The translations under genes and the position numbers were made by a program. A DNA stretch of 64,000 bases from Hydrangea macrophylla (taxonomy: Eukaryota; Streptophyta; Magnoliopsida; Cornales; Hydrangeaceae), in NCBI GenBank assembly GCA_033977485.1, contig CM066982.1, positions 39,472,218 to 39,536,217 of the forward strand. The letters are read 5' to 3'. The notes under the pieces were generated by a model. That model was not told where the DNA came from, made no database searches, and saw nothing but the letters and a program-made list of their open reading frames with translations. Shown here piece by piece: positions 21,016 to 32,048 of the stretch (its first letter is position 1; the number at the start of each line of letters is the position of its first letter).

Positions 21016-24000
21016 ATGAATAGAGAAGAATTGGAAAACAAGGTCACCGAGTTGGGAGCGACTATAAGCCAACAATCCGACAGTCTAGCCCAAGTCCTGA
21101 AATTCATGGAAGAACTAAAGCAGCAACAGCCACAACCACCGCCTGAGTTTCCACCACCAAGGTTTGAACCTCCTTTACATGAGAACAATGGGGAGGAAAA
21201 CTGGTTCCAAGGGGCCCCACCGCTCACATATGAAAAGAAACTCCAGGAAAAGATGGACAAGGTCGACAAACTGGAGAGCGTGCTGAGAAAAAGCAAAGGA
21301 ATCGATGATTACATGCTAGATCTGGAAGGCCTTTTTGAGCCTGTCAAGTTGAAACTGCCGGAGAACTTCAAAATGCCTGCCATCGATCGTTTTGATGGGA
21401 CTGGGAACCCGAAAAGCCACGTGAAGCTGTGTATGAGTATCTTCCAATCCATGGGTTGCACCCACGAGCACATCGCAATGCTGTTCCCACAAACTCTGGC
21501 AAAATCCGCACTATCATGGTTCCTAACCTTGGAAGCCTCCAAGACCCGGGCCTGGGAAGATATCGTTCGAGTTTTTGTCGATCATTACTCTTACAACCAG
21601 GAGCTGGATGTCACTATCAGGGATTTGGAGACGACCCGGCAAAGCAACAACGAGTCCTTCGCTGCGTTTCTGAGCAGATGGAGGAACAAGGTAGCTCAAA
21701 TGACCCACCGGCCGATTGAAAAGGAACAAGTAAGGATGCTCATCCGGAATCTGCAACCACTTTACCATGAGAAGTTATTCTACCAGTCCATTTCCACATT
21801 TGAAGAGTTGTTTGAAGTCGGAACCCGAATTGAAGATGCTATCAGGGAAGGGAAGATCAAAAAGGAAGACCCTCCGAGTCAGCCAAGAAGGCCCAACTAC
21901 TCTCGGAATCCCCCGGATGTCAATGCCCTTAGCAGCCAACCCATGGCATACCCTCCAAGACCATACCAACCCTCCAACCAGGCAAATCCCTCCAGCCGCC
22001 CTTTCCAGAAAAAGCCCCCTCGCAATTTTGCCAAGCTAGAAATCTCCCTCTCCTCAGCCTTGGACCGCCTCCTCAAAAAGGGCCATCTCCAACTACTCCA
22101 GTCTCGAAATACCCCACCCCCGCCTAACTGCGATATGTCCAAACGATGCGCCTACCACCAAGCCCCCGGCCATAACACCGATGACTGTATGCGCCTTCGC
22201 CATGACATCCAAGACCTTATTGATCAGAATATCATCGAGCCGCCCCCAAAGCAGCCCCATATCACCCAAAATCCCCTACCAAACCACCAAAATGTCAACC
22301 TCATCGAGTCCAACCCTATACCCTTCAACCCTGCCGCTTATATCACCCCCCTAGGACAACCCTTACCCCTTATTGACATCCCGGATTCTGAGGGAGTTCA
22401 TCTGATCGGAGGGGAGAATGACGAATGGCAGCAGCAACTTAACGATGAGCAAGATTTGTTCTTCCTAGAAGAGCATGACCTAGGGGTGGTAGACCTCAAA
22501 TGGTATGATCCTAACAACGAGAGTGATGCTTCCATCTGGAACGAGCCAGAAAAGCCCTTTGTGGGAACGGATTGTGATTGGTTCAAGAGGGATGGAACTG
22601 TAGAAGGGCCTACTCCTGCCGAGATTGATCATTTGACCAGGTCAGGCCGTCATTATCAGCCTCCACAGCCTGCCGCCGATGCAATCGAGAAAGGTCCGGT
22701 CAAGGACAAGGGGAAGGGTAAGATGGATGAGATCATCGAAGAAGATAATGAGTTGATAAAGCAGCTAAAGAAGACCCAAGCACATCTCTCAATGTGGGAT
22801 ATCATGGTGACCTCTTACAAGCATAGGCAAGCCGTGTTGAATGCCTTGGCTGGAATTGAAGTCCCTATTGATGCCGCACCGGAGGACATGATAGCTTTCT
22901 TGGGCGCACTTGCCCCCGACCCGATCATTACGTTTTCTGATGAGGACTTACCACCGGAAGGGTCCGCACATAACAAAGCATTATACATCACTGTTGGATG
23001 TAAGGAGCAGCAGGTACCGTTTTGTCTGGTCGACACGGGTTCCGCTTTGAATGTTTGTGCATTAAGAACTGCCACTGCTTTGGGGGTTAATATCCTTGAC
23101 ATCACGCCATCTGTGCAATCTGTGAGGGCCTATGATAACACCAGGAGGAATGTGATGGGGACTGTCTCTCTGCAAATCCGGGTAGGATCTTTGGCAAGTA
23201 CTGAGATTTTTCAAGTCATGGACATACCTGCCTCGTTCAATCTGCTGATTGGAAGGCCCTGGCTTCATGCCAACAAAGCTGTATCATCCACTGTGCATCA
23301 AATGATCAAGTACATTCATGAGAAGGAAGTAAAAATCATCCTCGGTAACAGTTGGGGTAACGAAGCTTTCCCGAATTACGCTCCCATTTTTGAAGTCCAA
23401 ATGCCCGAGCTAGAAGAAGGAGAAATCGGAGGATTCTTCATGGAAGAAGTCCATGTGATCAATGATGAAGATCGATTCCCTGAGGTCCACTCTGCAGTTG
23501 TCAACATTGTTCGCAAGATGAACTACTTCCCCGGGATGGGATTGGGTCGACGCCAGCAAGGAATTCGGGAGTTCCCACAGATCAAATGGCAACAAGGCAC
23601 TTTCGGGTTGGGGTACAAGCCCACTGAAGAAGACGCTGAGCTACATAGGCCATGGAAGAAAAGGGTGAAGGGTCTTCCCCCATACCGCAAGACTTTGAAC
23701 GGACAGTTCATCAAAGAAGGGGATGATTTCCCTTACTTCGGGTTCCCCGAACCCTGGATCCATCAAACCACCGGGAAAAGGCACCCCGGGCTTGAAATCT
23801 TCGCTGACTGCGAAAGGCCCCCATATCAAGATCCGTTCTACCCCGAAGAAGTCAAGAAGACCCCAGAGGAAGACTGGTTGAGGTACCTGGATAACGAAGC
23901 CATCGAGAAGCTATGGGAGGAATCCGCTAAGGAGAAGGAGGAAAAGAGGGCCAAGAGCCAAGATGATCAGATCAAGCCGACTGAGGAGGGTCTGAGCAAC

Positions 24001-27000
24001 CAGGCTGTAGAGTCATCTATCTGTGTCTCCCAATCCCCTATTCCCCCGGAGTCTGTACTACCAATTATCGAGTCTGTACCAGAGTCGGCTGCTGTAAGCC
24101 CACCACTGTCCAATGTAATCACTTCACCTGTCATGAATGAAATGAAAGACGATTCTGCTTACTCCTCTGTGTCTAACACTTGTGAATGCGCAGATCCCTC
24201 CAAGGATCTCTCAATTGAATTTAAGCAACTAATCGAAAAACCACCTGCTTATGAAATAATCGAAGATACTTTATCAGTTAACCTAGGTGAAACAGCTAAT
24301 CCACAAATTGTGCAAATTGGCTCAACTCTTAATAAAGAAGAAAAAGAAAAATTAACCCTCTTGCTAAAAGAATTCAAAGATGTTTTTGCTTGGTCTTACG
24401 AAGACATGCCTGGGGTCGATCCCGACATCGTCCAACATCATATTCCTCTCCTCCCCAATTCTAAACCTGTCAAGCAGAAACTGAGGCGCATGAGACCGGA
24501 ATGGGCACTCAAAGTTAAAGAAGAGGTGGAAAAGCAGTTCAAGGCAGGGTTCATCATTGTCACCGAATACCCGGAATGGGTTGCCAATATCGTACCAGTC
24601 CCGAAGAAGGATGGGAAAGTTCGCGTCTGCGTTGACTTCCGTGATCTAAACAAAGCCAGTCCCAAGGATGACTTTCCACTTCCCCACATTGACGTCTTGG
24701 TAGATAACACCGCAGGACATGAGCTACTTTCATTCATGGATGGTTTCTCAGGATATAATCAGATTCTAATGGCGCCAGAAGATCGGGAAAAGACGACATT
24801 CACCACCCCTTGGGGAACCTACTGTTATAGAGTAATGCCCTTCGGACTCAAGAACGCGGGGGCGACTTACCAAAGAGCTGCCACCACTCTGCTGCATGAT
24901 ATGATTCACAAGGAGGTAGAAGTGTACGTAGACGACATGATTGTGAAATCCAAGGACAGAGAAGGGCACCTGGTAGCACTGGAAAAGTTCTTTGAAAGGT
25001 TGCGCAAATATAAGATGAGGTTGAATCCAAAGAAATGCACTTTCGGTGTGACTTCCGGTAAACTCCTGGGTTTTCTCATCACACAAAGGGGGATAGAGGT
25101 GGATCCCTCCAAGATCAAGGCAGTCCTAGAAATGACACCACCACGGAATGAAAAAGAAGTGAGGGGGTTCCTCGGAAGAATCCAATTCATCAGCCGTTTC
25201 ATCTCCAAGCTCACAACCACGTGCGATCCTCTGTTCCGATTGTTGAGAAAAGGAGAGAAGTTCCAATGGGATGACCAATGCCAAGCCGCTTTCGACAAAA
25301 TAAAAGCCTACCTTCAGAACCCGCCTGTCCTTTCACCACCCATTCCTCATAAGCCCTTATTCCTTTACCTGTCTGTCTCCGAAAATGCCATGGGTTGCAT
25401 GCTAGCCCAAGAAGGAGAAGAAAGCCACTCCGAAAAAGCCATATACTACCTCAGCAAGAGGATGACTGGGTATGAGCTCAACTACTCCACCCTTGAAAAA
25501 ACGTGTTGGGCCTTGGTTTGGTGTACTCGCCGACTGAGGCACTACATGCTGGCCTTCCCAGTTGTGCTCATATCCCGCATGGATCCTCTGAAATATCTCC
25601 TCGAAAAACCCGCCCTGACCGGTCGCATATCCCGTTGGTTACTTCTACTATCCGAGTTCGATATCAAGTATGTTACAAGCAAGTCAGTAAAAGGAAGAAC
25701 TGTAGCTGAGCATCTCGCAGAGCATGCCGTTGACTCCGAAGAAAATGGGGACTTTCCGTTTCCGGACGAGAGTATCATGGAAATCAAGGAAGAACAGTGG
25801 AAGTTGTACTTTGATGGAGCGGCCAACATGAAAGGATACGGAGTAGGGATGATTCTCGTATCACCAAGCGGGGATCATACTCCATTGGCGGTCAAGCTCA
25901 ACTATAACTCCACCAACAACACCGCCGAATATGAAGCGTGCATTCTGGGAATGGAAGCAGCCTTAGAACTGAGGGTTCAGAAGTTAGACGTCTTCGGGGA
26001 CTCAAACCTCATCATATCTCAAGCTAGAGGAGAATGGAAAGTAAAAGAAGAAAGGTTGAAGCCCTATCATGATCATCTCGACCAACTCAAAAGGCGATTC
26101 AAGAACGTCACGTTCCTCTACTTGCCTAGGGAAGAGAACCAGCTAGCAGATTCATTGGCTACCTTAGCCTCCATGATCAAAATTCCTGTGGGGGTCAAGA
26201 TGATGCCTTTGGTAATAGAGCAGAGGTACGAGCCTTCGTTCAATATGATCGCCGCAATCGAAGAAGAAGAGAATGAAATGCCGTGGTATCAGGATGTTTG
26301 GGATTTCATAGAAAAGGGAACGTACCCCCAAGAGTCTACCGAGAAAGACAAGAGGGCCATTCGAAGATTCGCAGCGCAATTCATCATTTGCAATGGGGAG
26401 TTGTTGAAGAAAGGATACAATGGTCACAACCTGACTTGCTTGTTCGGGAAAAGCTCCCGAAGAATGATGGAGGAAATACACGAAGGGATATGCGGTCCGC
26501 ACATGAACGGTCACATGCTGGCTAAGAAAATCGTAAGACAGGGGTACTACTGGACAACGTTGGAGAAAGATTGTTGTGAGTACGTAAGGAAGTGCCACAA
26601 GTGCCAGATCCATGCAAACATGATGCATACACCACCATCCCTTCTGTACAGCATGACTTCGCCTTGGCCATTCTCAACCTGGGGAATCGACATTATTGGT
26701 GAGATCATTCCGAAAGCCTCAAATGGAAATCGGTACATCCTAGTGGCCATAGATTACTTCACAAAATGGGTAGAAGCTGCATCCTACACCAAGTTGGGAG
26801 CCAAAGAAGTGGCCAAATTCATCAAAAGAAATCTCATCTGCCGTTATGGAGTTCCTCACGAGATTATTTCGGATAACGGAAGTCATTTCAAGGCAGAAGT
26901 CAGGGATCTGTTCGAGGAATACAAGATCACTTATCATAAGTCATCCCCATACAGACCGCAAACCAATGGGGCAGTCGAAGCTGCAAACAAGAATGTCAAG

Positions 27001-27528
27001 GCCATACTGCAGAAATCGGCCGATACCTACAAAGACTGGCATGAAAAGCTACCGTTCGCGCTTTGGGGATACAGAACGTCGATAAGGACGTCCACGGGAG
27101 CAACTCCTTACTCGCTGGTATATGGGATGGAAGCGGTACTCCCGGTCGAGATAGAACTGCCGTCTCTACGCGTGATGGCAGAATGTGAAATTTCAGAATC
27201 AGATTGGTTGAGAGAAAGATACGAGGAATTGGCCCTCATAGATGAAAAGCGCCTAGCGGCAGTGGACCATGTCCGAATCTATCAAAAGAGGATAGCCCGT
27301 GCTTTCAACAAAAGGGTCCGTCCAAGAAAGATTGTCAAAGGTGACCTTGTCCTTAAGGAGTTACGAGCTCCGATCTTTGACCCCCGTGGAAAGTTCAAAC
27401 CTAAATGGGTAGGCCCTTACATCGTCAAGACAATCCTTTCTGGAGGAGCAACTTACCTCATGGACCTCGATGGTGTCGAATTCAAAGAACCAATCAACAT
27501 GGATCGCCTCAAAAAGTACTATGCTTGA
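21016..27528 (+). CDS. gag-pol: Gag-Pro-RT-RNaseH-aRNaseH-Integrase polyprotein (Tat/Ogre clade)
   Basis: One open frame of 2170 residues from ATG 21016. Gag core about residues 126-255 (FDGTGNPKSH); proline-rich linker; zinc motif C378-x2-H381-x4-H386-x4-C391; aspartic protease D673-T-G-S; G-patch-like segment about 836-875 (FPGMGLGRRQQGI). Reverse transcriptase about 1153-1352 with YVDD at 1304-1307; degenerate gypsy RNase H about 1440-1560; second, archaeal-type RNase H with D1600, E1638, D1662 and D1712. Integrase zinc domain H1822/H1829/C1860/C1863 and catalytic D1892, D1953, E1988 (34 residues between the last two). No chromodomain. Dual RNase H and G-patch are known markers of the Tat clade. 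Some Ogre elements have an intron or stop between protease and RT; here there is none. All catalytic residues I looked for are present, so the enzyme set looks functional. Alternative start: TTG at 20956, less likely. Confidence 0.95.
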   Translation: MNREELENKVTELGATISQQSDSLAQVLKFMEELKQQQPQPPPEFPPPRFEPPLHENNGEENWFQGAPPLTYEKKLQEKMDKVDKLESVLRKSKGIDDYMLDLEGLFEPVKLKLPENFKMPAIDRFDGTGNPKSHVKLCMSIFQSMGCTHEHIAMLFPQTLAKSALSWFLTLEASKTRAWEDIVRVFVDHYSYNQELDVTIRDLETTRQSNNESFAAFLSRWRNKVAQMTHRPIEKEQVRMLIRNLQPLYHEKLFYQSISTFEELFEVGTRIEDAIREGKIKKEDPPSQPRRPNYSRNPPDVNALSSQPMAYPPRPYQPSNQANPSSRPFQKKPPRNFAKLEISLSSALDRLLKKGHLQLLQSRNTPPPPNCDMSKRCAYHQAPGHNTDDCMRLRHDIQDLIDQNIIEPPPKQPHITQNPLPNHQNVNLIESNPIPFNPAAYITPLGQPLPLIDIPDSEGVHLIGGENDEWQQQLNDEQDLFFLEEHDLGVVDLKWYDPNNESDASIWNEPEKPFVGTDCDWFKRDGTVEGPTPAEIDHLTRSGRHYQPPQPAADAIEKGPVKDKGKGKMDEIIEEDNELIKQLKKTQAHLSMWDIMVTSYKHRQAVLNALAGIEVPIDAAPEDMIAFLGALAPDPIITFSDEDLPPEGSAHNKALYITVGCKEQQVPFCLVDTGSALNVCALRTATALGVNILDITPSVQSVRAYDNTRRNVMGTVSLQIRVGSLASTEIFQVMDIPASFNLLIGRPWLHANKAVSSTVHQMIKYIHEKEVKIILGNSWGNEAFPNYAPIFEVQMPELEEGEIGGFFMEEVHVINDEDRFPEVHSAVVNIVRKMNYFPGMGLGRRQQGIREFPQIKWQQGTFGLGYKPTEEDAELHRPWKKRVKGLPPYRKTLNGQFIKEGDDFPYFGFPEPWIHQTTGKRHPGLEIFADCERPPYQDPFYPEEVKKTPEEDWLRYLDNEAIEKLWEESAKEKEEKRAKSQDDQIKPTEEGLSNQAVESSICVSQSPIPPESVLPIIESVPESAAVSPPLSNVITSPVMNEMKDDSAYSSVSNTCECADPSKDLSIEFKQLIEKPPAYEIIEDTLSVNLGETANPQIVQIGSTLNKEEKEKLTLLLKEFKDVFAWSYEDMPGVDPDIVQHHIPLLPNSKPVKQKLRRMRPEWALKVKEEVEKQFKAGFIIVTEYPEWVANIVPVPKKDGKVRVCVDFRDLNKASPKDDFPLPHIDVLVDNTAGHELLSFMDGFSGYNQILMAPEDREKTTFTTPWGTYCYRVMPFGLKNAGATYQRAATTLLHDMIHKEVEVYVDDMIVKSKDREGHLVALEKFFERLRKYKMRLNPKKCTFGVTSGKLLGFLITQRGIEVDPSKIKAVLEMTPPRNEKEVRGFLGRIQFISRFISKLTTTCDPLFRLLRKGEKFQWDDQCQAAFDKIKAYLQNPPVLSPPIPHKPLFLYLSVSENAMGCMLAQEGEESHSEKAIYYLSKRMTGYELNYSTLEKTCWALVWCTRRLRHYMLAFPVVLISRMDPLKYLLEKPALTGRISRWLLLLSEFDIKYVTSKSVKGRTVAEHLAEHAVDSEENGDFPFPDESIMEIKEEQWKLYFDGAANMKGYGVGMILVSPSGDHTPLAVKLNYNSTNNTAEYEACILGMEAALELRVQKLDVFGDSNLIISQARGEWKVKEERLKPYHDHLDQLKRRFKNVTFLYLPREENQLADSLATLASMIKIPVGVKMMPLVIEQRYEPSFNMIAAIEEEENEMPWYQDVWDFIEKGTYPQESTEKDKRAIRRFAAQFIICNGELLKKGYNGHNLTCLFGKSSRRMMEEIHEGICGPHMNGHMLAKKIVRQGYYWTTLEKDCCEYVRKCHKCQIHANMMHTPPSLLYSMTSPWPFSTWGIDIIGEIIPKASNGNRYILVAIDYFTKWVEAASYTKLGAKEVAKFIKRNLICRYGVPHEIISDNGSHFKAEVRDLFEEYKITYHKSSPYRPQTNGAVEAANKNVKAILQKSADTYKDWHEKLPFALWGYRTSIRTSTGATPYSLVYGMEAVLPVEIELPSLRVMAECEISESDWLRERYEELALIDEKRLAAVDHVRIYQKRIARAFNKRVRPRKIVKGDLVLKELRAPIFDPRGKFKPKWVGPYIVKTILSGGATYLMDLDGVEFKEPINMDRLKKYYA

Positions 27529-27529
27529 C

Positions 27530-27900
27530 AAAAATAACCATTTCTTTCAAGCCTTGCCTTGAACTACGCCTGACCTGATTCCCACTCGGGGATACGTAGG
27601 CAACCGCATCGGTTCGGTCACCTCACCAAAAATAACCATTTCTTTCAAGCCTTGCCTTGAACTACGCTTGACCTGATTCCCACTCGGGGATACGTAGGCA
27701 ACCGCATCGGTTCGGTCGCCTCACCAAAAATAACCATTTCTTTCAAGCCTTGCCTTGAACTACGCTTGACCTGATTCCCACTCGGGGATACGTAGGCAAC
27801 CACATCAGTTCGGTCGCTCCACCCACAAAAATAACCTTTCCCTTCAAAACTCCGGCCCGAACTACGTTGGGCCTGATCCCCGCTCGGGGGGTACGTAGGC
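27530..27900 (+). repeat. About 97-bp tandem repeat, four copies, just after the polyprotein stop
   Basis: Units start AAAAATAACCATTTCTTTC near 27530, 27627, 27725 and (diverged) 27826. Each includes GAACTACGC, CCTGATTCCCACTCGGG and GATACGTAGGCA. A fifth, lone version of the same block is at about 33898-33960, near the true PPT. Confidence 0.85.
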
Positions 27901-28099
27901 AGACTTTCAAGAAAAGAAAAGAAGGATGGCTCGCTAGGTCGAAAATCCGAAAGGACGCCTAGGCAAAAATTAGAGCTAAATCCAAGGTGAGCAATAACAA
28001 AAGAGAGAAAATAGCTCGCTAGGCCACCTCCTTGGCGCCTAGGCAAAAACTATGAGCATGTGAGAAATAAAGTCGCGGTCCTTACCATAACCCATATAT

Positions 28100-28255
28100 C
28101 ACCCTCCATACTAGGGGCAAACTTCGGCCACTCGCCTCGTTTGCCTGAACCCCTTCCAAACTAGGGGCAAACATCGGTCATCTACCTCGTTTGCCTCACA
28201 ACCATGCACATCCCAAACTAGGGGCAAACTTCGGCCACCCGCCTCGTTTGCCTCT
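28100..28255 (+). repeat. Three internal repeats carrying a PPT-like AGGGGCAAAC
   Basis: CTAGGGGCAAAC(T/A)TCGG..CGCCTCGTTTGCCT occurs at 28111, 28161 and 28218 (spacing 50 and 57 bp). The 10-mer AGGGGCAAAC is identical to the end of the real polypurine tract at 34100-34109. Between this and the previous array (27901-28099) is short unique sequence without a gene. Confidence 0.75.
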
Positions 28256-28513
28256 AAATCACCCTGGCATGCCCAAGTGAGTACCAAAAAGCAACAACTA
28301 AATTGAAACCCAGGTCACAAAATGTTTTTCAGAAAGCTAAAATGCATAAAAAGAGGTTCTCAAAGTAACCAAGGTTCACTAATAAACAAACTTTGAATAT
28401 TACATAAGCAGGAATAATCAAAGAAATAAAAGTCTTTCAAAAAAGCAATCACATGTTCAAAGACACTTGGAGGAATGAGCAGAATCAGTCAGGTCTGGTT
28501 TTTTTTATTTATT

Positions 28514-29512
28514 TTAGAAGTAGGCCTTTACTCGGTCAGTCCAACCGTCAATAAAAGCAGCAATAGTAGCAACCCTGATCCTGGAAGCAAAGACCCTCTC
28601 AGTAAACCCCCGGGGAACCTCCTGAACCTGTCCATACTGTCTGGCCAAGCGGCGAGGATGATAGAAAGAAGTCTCTCTCAGACCCATCAACCACACCCTC
28701 TGGTGACCCCTGAGGCTCGTGGTAATAGCGTAAAGGCCCCAACGCCTCACAACCCAGCAAATGTCAGCCTCAGATAAGGCACCCATCATGCCCACCCAAT
28801 CGGCAAAAGTATAGTGAGAGTAAAGCACAGCCCGACGAAAGTAAACTGGTGGTATGCGGCCCGTCCACAACTGAAGGCGCTCGTATAACCAAGCCTGTAA
28901 CACCAAAGGCGCCCCGGAAAGAAGAAGAGTCCCTTGATCAGAAGCACGGTCCAAACCATTCAAGGTTTCAGCTAGAACCATGGCCATGGGATTCTTGCTA
29001 AACTTCAACCCAAGGCACACATGCACTAAGTCAACAGAGGTACTCGAGAATAGGAAGTGGGAGGTCATGCACAATATCAAAGCAGCCCCGCGGGTGGCAT
29101 CATACACGCTGGGATTCCCGGGACTGGCATACTGAGCAATAATAGAAGCAATATTAAGGGCCTCACCTTGAATCAGCCGACGGGAAATAGTAATGGAGCA
29201 ATTCAGATATTCAGCCAAACCCCTCGTAGGACTGAGGGTACCAGCAGAAGGGAGAATCAGATCAGAGTCAGAATCATAGCCGAGAATAGCGCAGAACTCC
29301 TCAAACATGGGGCATATCTCCAGACCATTGAAGTTGAAGACATGGTTCACCGGGTCCCAGTGACCAATGGAAGCACGCAAGAACTCAGTGTTCAGGGTCA
29401 TCCGGCAAAGAGAAAATAGCTCGGTCAAGCCGTAGCTAAAGAGGTTAATCCGCTCCACGCCATCCGTGATGGTCAGCCAAGCTGTGAGTTGAGCGGGATC
29501 ATACAAAGCCAT
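28514..29512 (-). CDS. Antisense DUF7745-like ORF inside the 21-kb element
   Basis: 332 codons from ATG 29512 to the stop at 28514; a longer frame to GTG 29569 is preceded by an in-frame TAG. Residues about 60-80 contain HWDPVNHVFNFNGLEICP followed by MFEEFCAILGYD. Later come LAETLNGLDRAS, LLLSGAPLVLQAWLYERL and a C-terminal ETSFYHPRRLARQYGQVQ. This pattern (FWDP..F.F....L.PT.EE, then AETF.SL, then ..RQFG.....) is how I remember the uncharacterised plant DUF7745 family, so the assignment is from motif memory. Function is unknown. No membrane segment or catalytic motif is evident. It is encoded against the element's own transcript and lies 331 bp downstream of the spliced mobile-domain gene on the same strand. 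The frame is intact, suggesting recent constraint. An unrecognised upstream exon is possible. Confidence 0.7.
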   Translation of the reverse strand: MALYDPAQLTAWLTITDGVERINLFSYGLTELFSLCRMTLNTEFLRASIGHWDPVNHVFNFNGLEICPMFEEFCAILGYDSDSDLILPSAGTLSPTRGLAEYLNCSITISRRLIQGEALNIASIIAQYASPGNPSVYDATRGAALILCMTSHFLFSSTSVDLVHVCLGLKFSKNPMAMVLAETLNGLDRASDQGTLLLSGAPLVLQAWLYERLQLWTGRIPPVYFRRAVLYSHYTFADWVGMMGALSEADICWVVRRWGLYAITTSLRGHQRVWLMGLRETSFYHPRRLARQYGQVQEVPRGFTERVFASRIRVATIAAFIDGWTDRVKAYF

Positions 29513-29843
29513 GTTTTCGGTCGCGGCCCTAGCAAAATTCGAAATTTCGGCAGCACCTCCCCGTTTCACGGACTATCCCACCTGCAAAGCAAAAAGCACT
29601 CACCATCACAAAACTGCCCATCGCAGTAGCATTCAACAATCACAGTGTACATATATCAGCTAAAACAAGCACACCACTGCGCCTCTAAAACCGGAAGATA
29701 TCCGGCCTAGGAGGCAAAACATCATAATACTCTGTCAAAAGGTTACAAATTGTTCCATACTTCGTCCTACACTGTCCAAATAATCATGTTCCCAGTACAA
29801 CCCAATCGAAAACAGAAAATAAAATAATAATGCCCGCTTGGCA

Positions 29844-31060
29844 TCAGTCTTCCTCTTCTTCGTCCTCTGTCGGACCGCCCGGAGTGTATGTCGGCGACGG
29901 CCTCCTCCTGCCACCTCTGCATCTTGGACCAGTCCTCGATGAGCCGGCCCCGCCTCCACGATACTGCACACACAAGAAAATGAAGGCAATCAGTAAAGAA
30001 AATAACAAAAAGAAAGAAATGCCAAAAACAGAGTCGAGTCAGAGACTTACCAAGGATGCCATCTGGTTGGCGGCAAATTGCCGCATGCCGTCCATCTGTC
30101 AAGGGTAAAATCTAGGGTTAGAACCTCATAACCAAAAGAAAGTGCAAAATTAGGGACGTACCCGGTGATCTCGTGTGAGGACCAAGGACCTTAAGCTAGC
30201 TGCCAAGGCGTGACCCTCCTCGGCGTAACCCCAAGGGACATTGAGGACGCCCGCTGGCTGAGTAGGGTACCCACATGTGACTCGCGGCACCTCCATCATT
30301 TGGGGAGTGCCATCAGCACCTAGAACATTGACGGTCCAATCCCAAGGAGGGATAGGGTCGGGAGCCTGAGGAGCCTGTCTCCTGTACATCTCGCGAAGCT
30401 GTAGGCACAGAATAAGTTAAAGGCAAATCAAAAACATAGGCAGTAAATGAAAAGCAAAAATATAACAAGAAACTCACCTCCAGGAGTGGGAAGTTGGGCA
30501 TCAAGAAGCCGCCACGGTAAGCCTCATACCCGGTCTCAGAGAGGAAATGATCCCAGACGTCGGTGCCAGCCAAGGCCGCCGACAGAGCATCACCAGAGAG
30601 GTCACTAGCATCCATCACAGGAGGATTATGGGGAACGCGATACCGGGAGCCACCGACCACCTGCCGAGACACCCGTTCCCCAAGGAACCACTGCCTACAC
30701 TCGGTACTCTCCAGCAGAAGGCGACAAGAGGTAAGAGATTTAACCGCTTGTATCTCCTCTGGGGCGGCGTAAACAACGCCCTCCCAAGGCGTCCAATCAA
30801 CATCAGAGGCCGTCAGCTCAGTCAGGAAGTTTCTAAGCAAAACAATCCGATGGGCCCCACTCTTCACCCCAACAACGTCCCTTCGCCACCTCAAACCTCG
30901 TGGGAATAAAGGCACAGGAGCCATGCCATCCTCATCCTCGCCTGATTCATCCGCCGGGGAAGGAGCCAACATCTTCAAGTATTCAAAACTCCAAAGCTGC
31001 ACAGACAAAGGAGAAATCAGAACAGGTATGACAATCAAAGAGATGGAAAATAAAAAAAAA

Positions 31061-31091
<31 letters not shown>

Positions 31092-32048
31092 TGCATACCT
31101 CCCAAGCTCGCCAGAATCCCCCAGTAGATTTAACATCGCCCCGAGAGACCTCCCCCATATGCTTGTAGAGATGGGCCAGGGCAGCACCGCCCCAGTTATA
31201 GGAGGGGATCTCATCAATGGTCGCCAGGCAAGAAAGGAGCCTCAAGCTCACCCGGTCGTTCCTTGTCGCAAAGATGGAGCACCCGAGGACATACAGAAGG
31301 TAAACCCTCAAAAGCTGGGAATTGTTCAGATTGTGATTACCTCTACCATAGGCCCGGTAAAGCCAGCCGCAGGGGAACCAATGCCTCTCCAAGTTAGGGG
31401 GAACAGCCCCAATCAACATCTCCACCGCCTCCGGGTCGATCTCGTAAAAGTAATCCAGAATCAGGCGTTTCCCGCCAACCCTCAAGCCCGTAATCATGGA
31501 GAAGTCGAAAGGCGTCATAGTCATCTCTCCGAACGGCAGGTGGAAGGTATTGGTAGTGTCCCACCACCTCTCGGCCAGTGCATAGAAGTGAGCCAGATCG
31601 TTGCTACTTTTCGAAACCAAGCGGACGAAGCCTCCGAACCCGGCATCATCAACCATCCTCTTAACGGTGGGCGAAAGCTGGGTATACCATAAGAAAGCAT
31701 GGGCAAGGCTACCGTGGCCTTTCAAGGCCACTTCCGGCACCTGCACACAACAAAGGCGACAAAAGATGCACAAAATCACTATTCACAACCCGAGAGCAAA
31801 AATTCACAAAATCAACGTTTGAGCACAAGTCAAGCTTCTAACGGTCTCTAGGTGCACACTACGGCTCACAAAACTAGCATAGTACATAAAAGTGGTCCTA
31901 AAATGGCGAAAGTTTCACATACCAAGCTCGCTAGAGCCGCGGCCGAAAGGTGGTGTTGGGGGTCTCGCAAAATCACGTCCGGGGAGTGCATCTCGGCCTT
32001 CATTCGTCCTTTGGCCTTCTTAGACGGTCTCCTTGAGCTCGAAGCCAT
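29844..32048 (-). CDS. Antisense plant-mobile-domain (PMD/MAIL-like) gene, six exons, 562 codons
   Basis: Minus-strand exons: 32048-31923, 31740-31099, 30996-30478, 30398-30162, 30095-30051 and 29963-29844 (stop TGA 29846-29844). Every intron has GT donor and AG acceptor on the minus strand, and every exon is a multiple of three (126, 642, 519, 237, 45, 120 bp), so all introns are phase 0. Exon 1 gives a basic MASSSRRPSKKAKGR start resembling a nuclear signal. Exon 2 has KGHGSL, ALAERWWDTTNTFHLPFGEM and PFDFSMITGLRVGG, the hallmark of the aminotransferase-like plant mobile domain. Exon 6 ends in an acidic tail. PMD proteins (MAIN/MAIL in Arabidopsis) take part in gene and transposon silencing; other copies ride in transposons. 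The role here is inferred only: the cargo may counter silencing or simply be passenger DNA. Intron 2 has a long poly-T run. No disabling mutation is visible. Confidence 0.8.

Noticed and set aside
26164..26628. 154-codon minus-strand ORF inside the integrase region
   Set aside because: Shadow of the well-supported plus-strand polyprotein.
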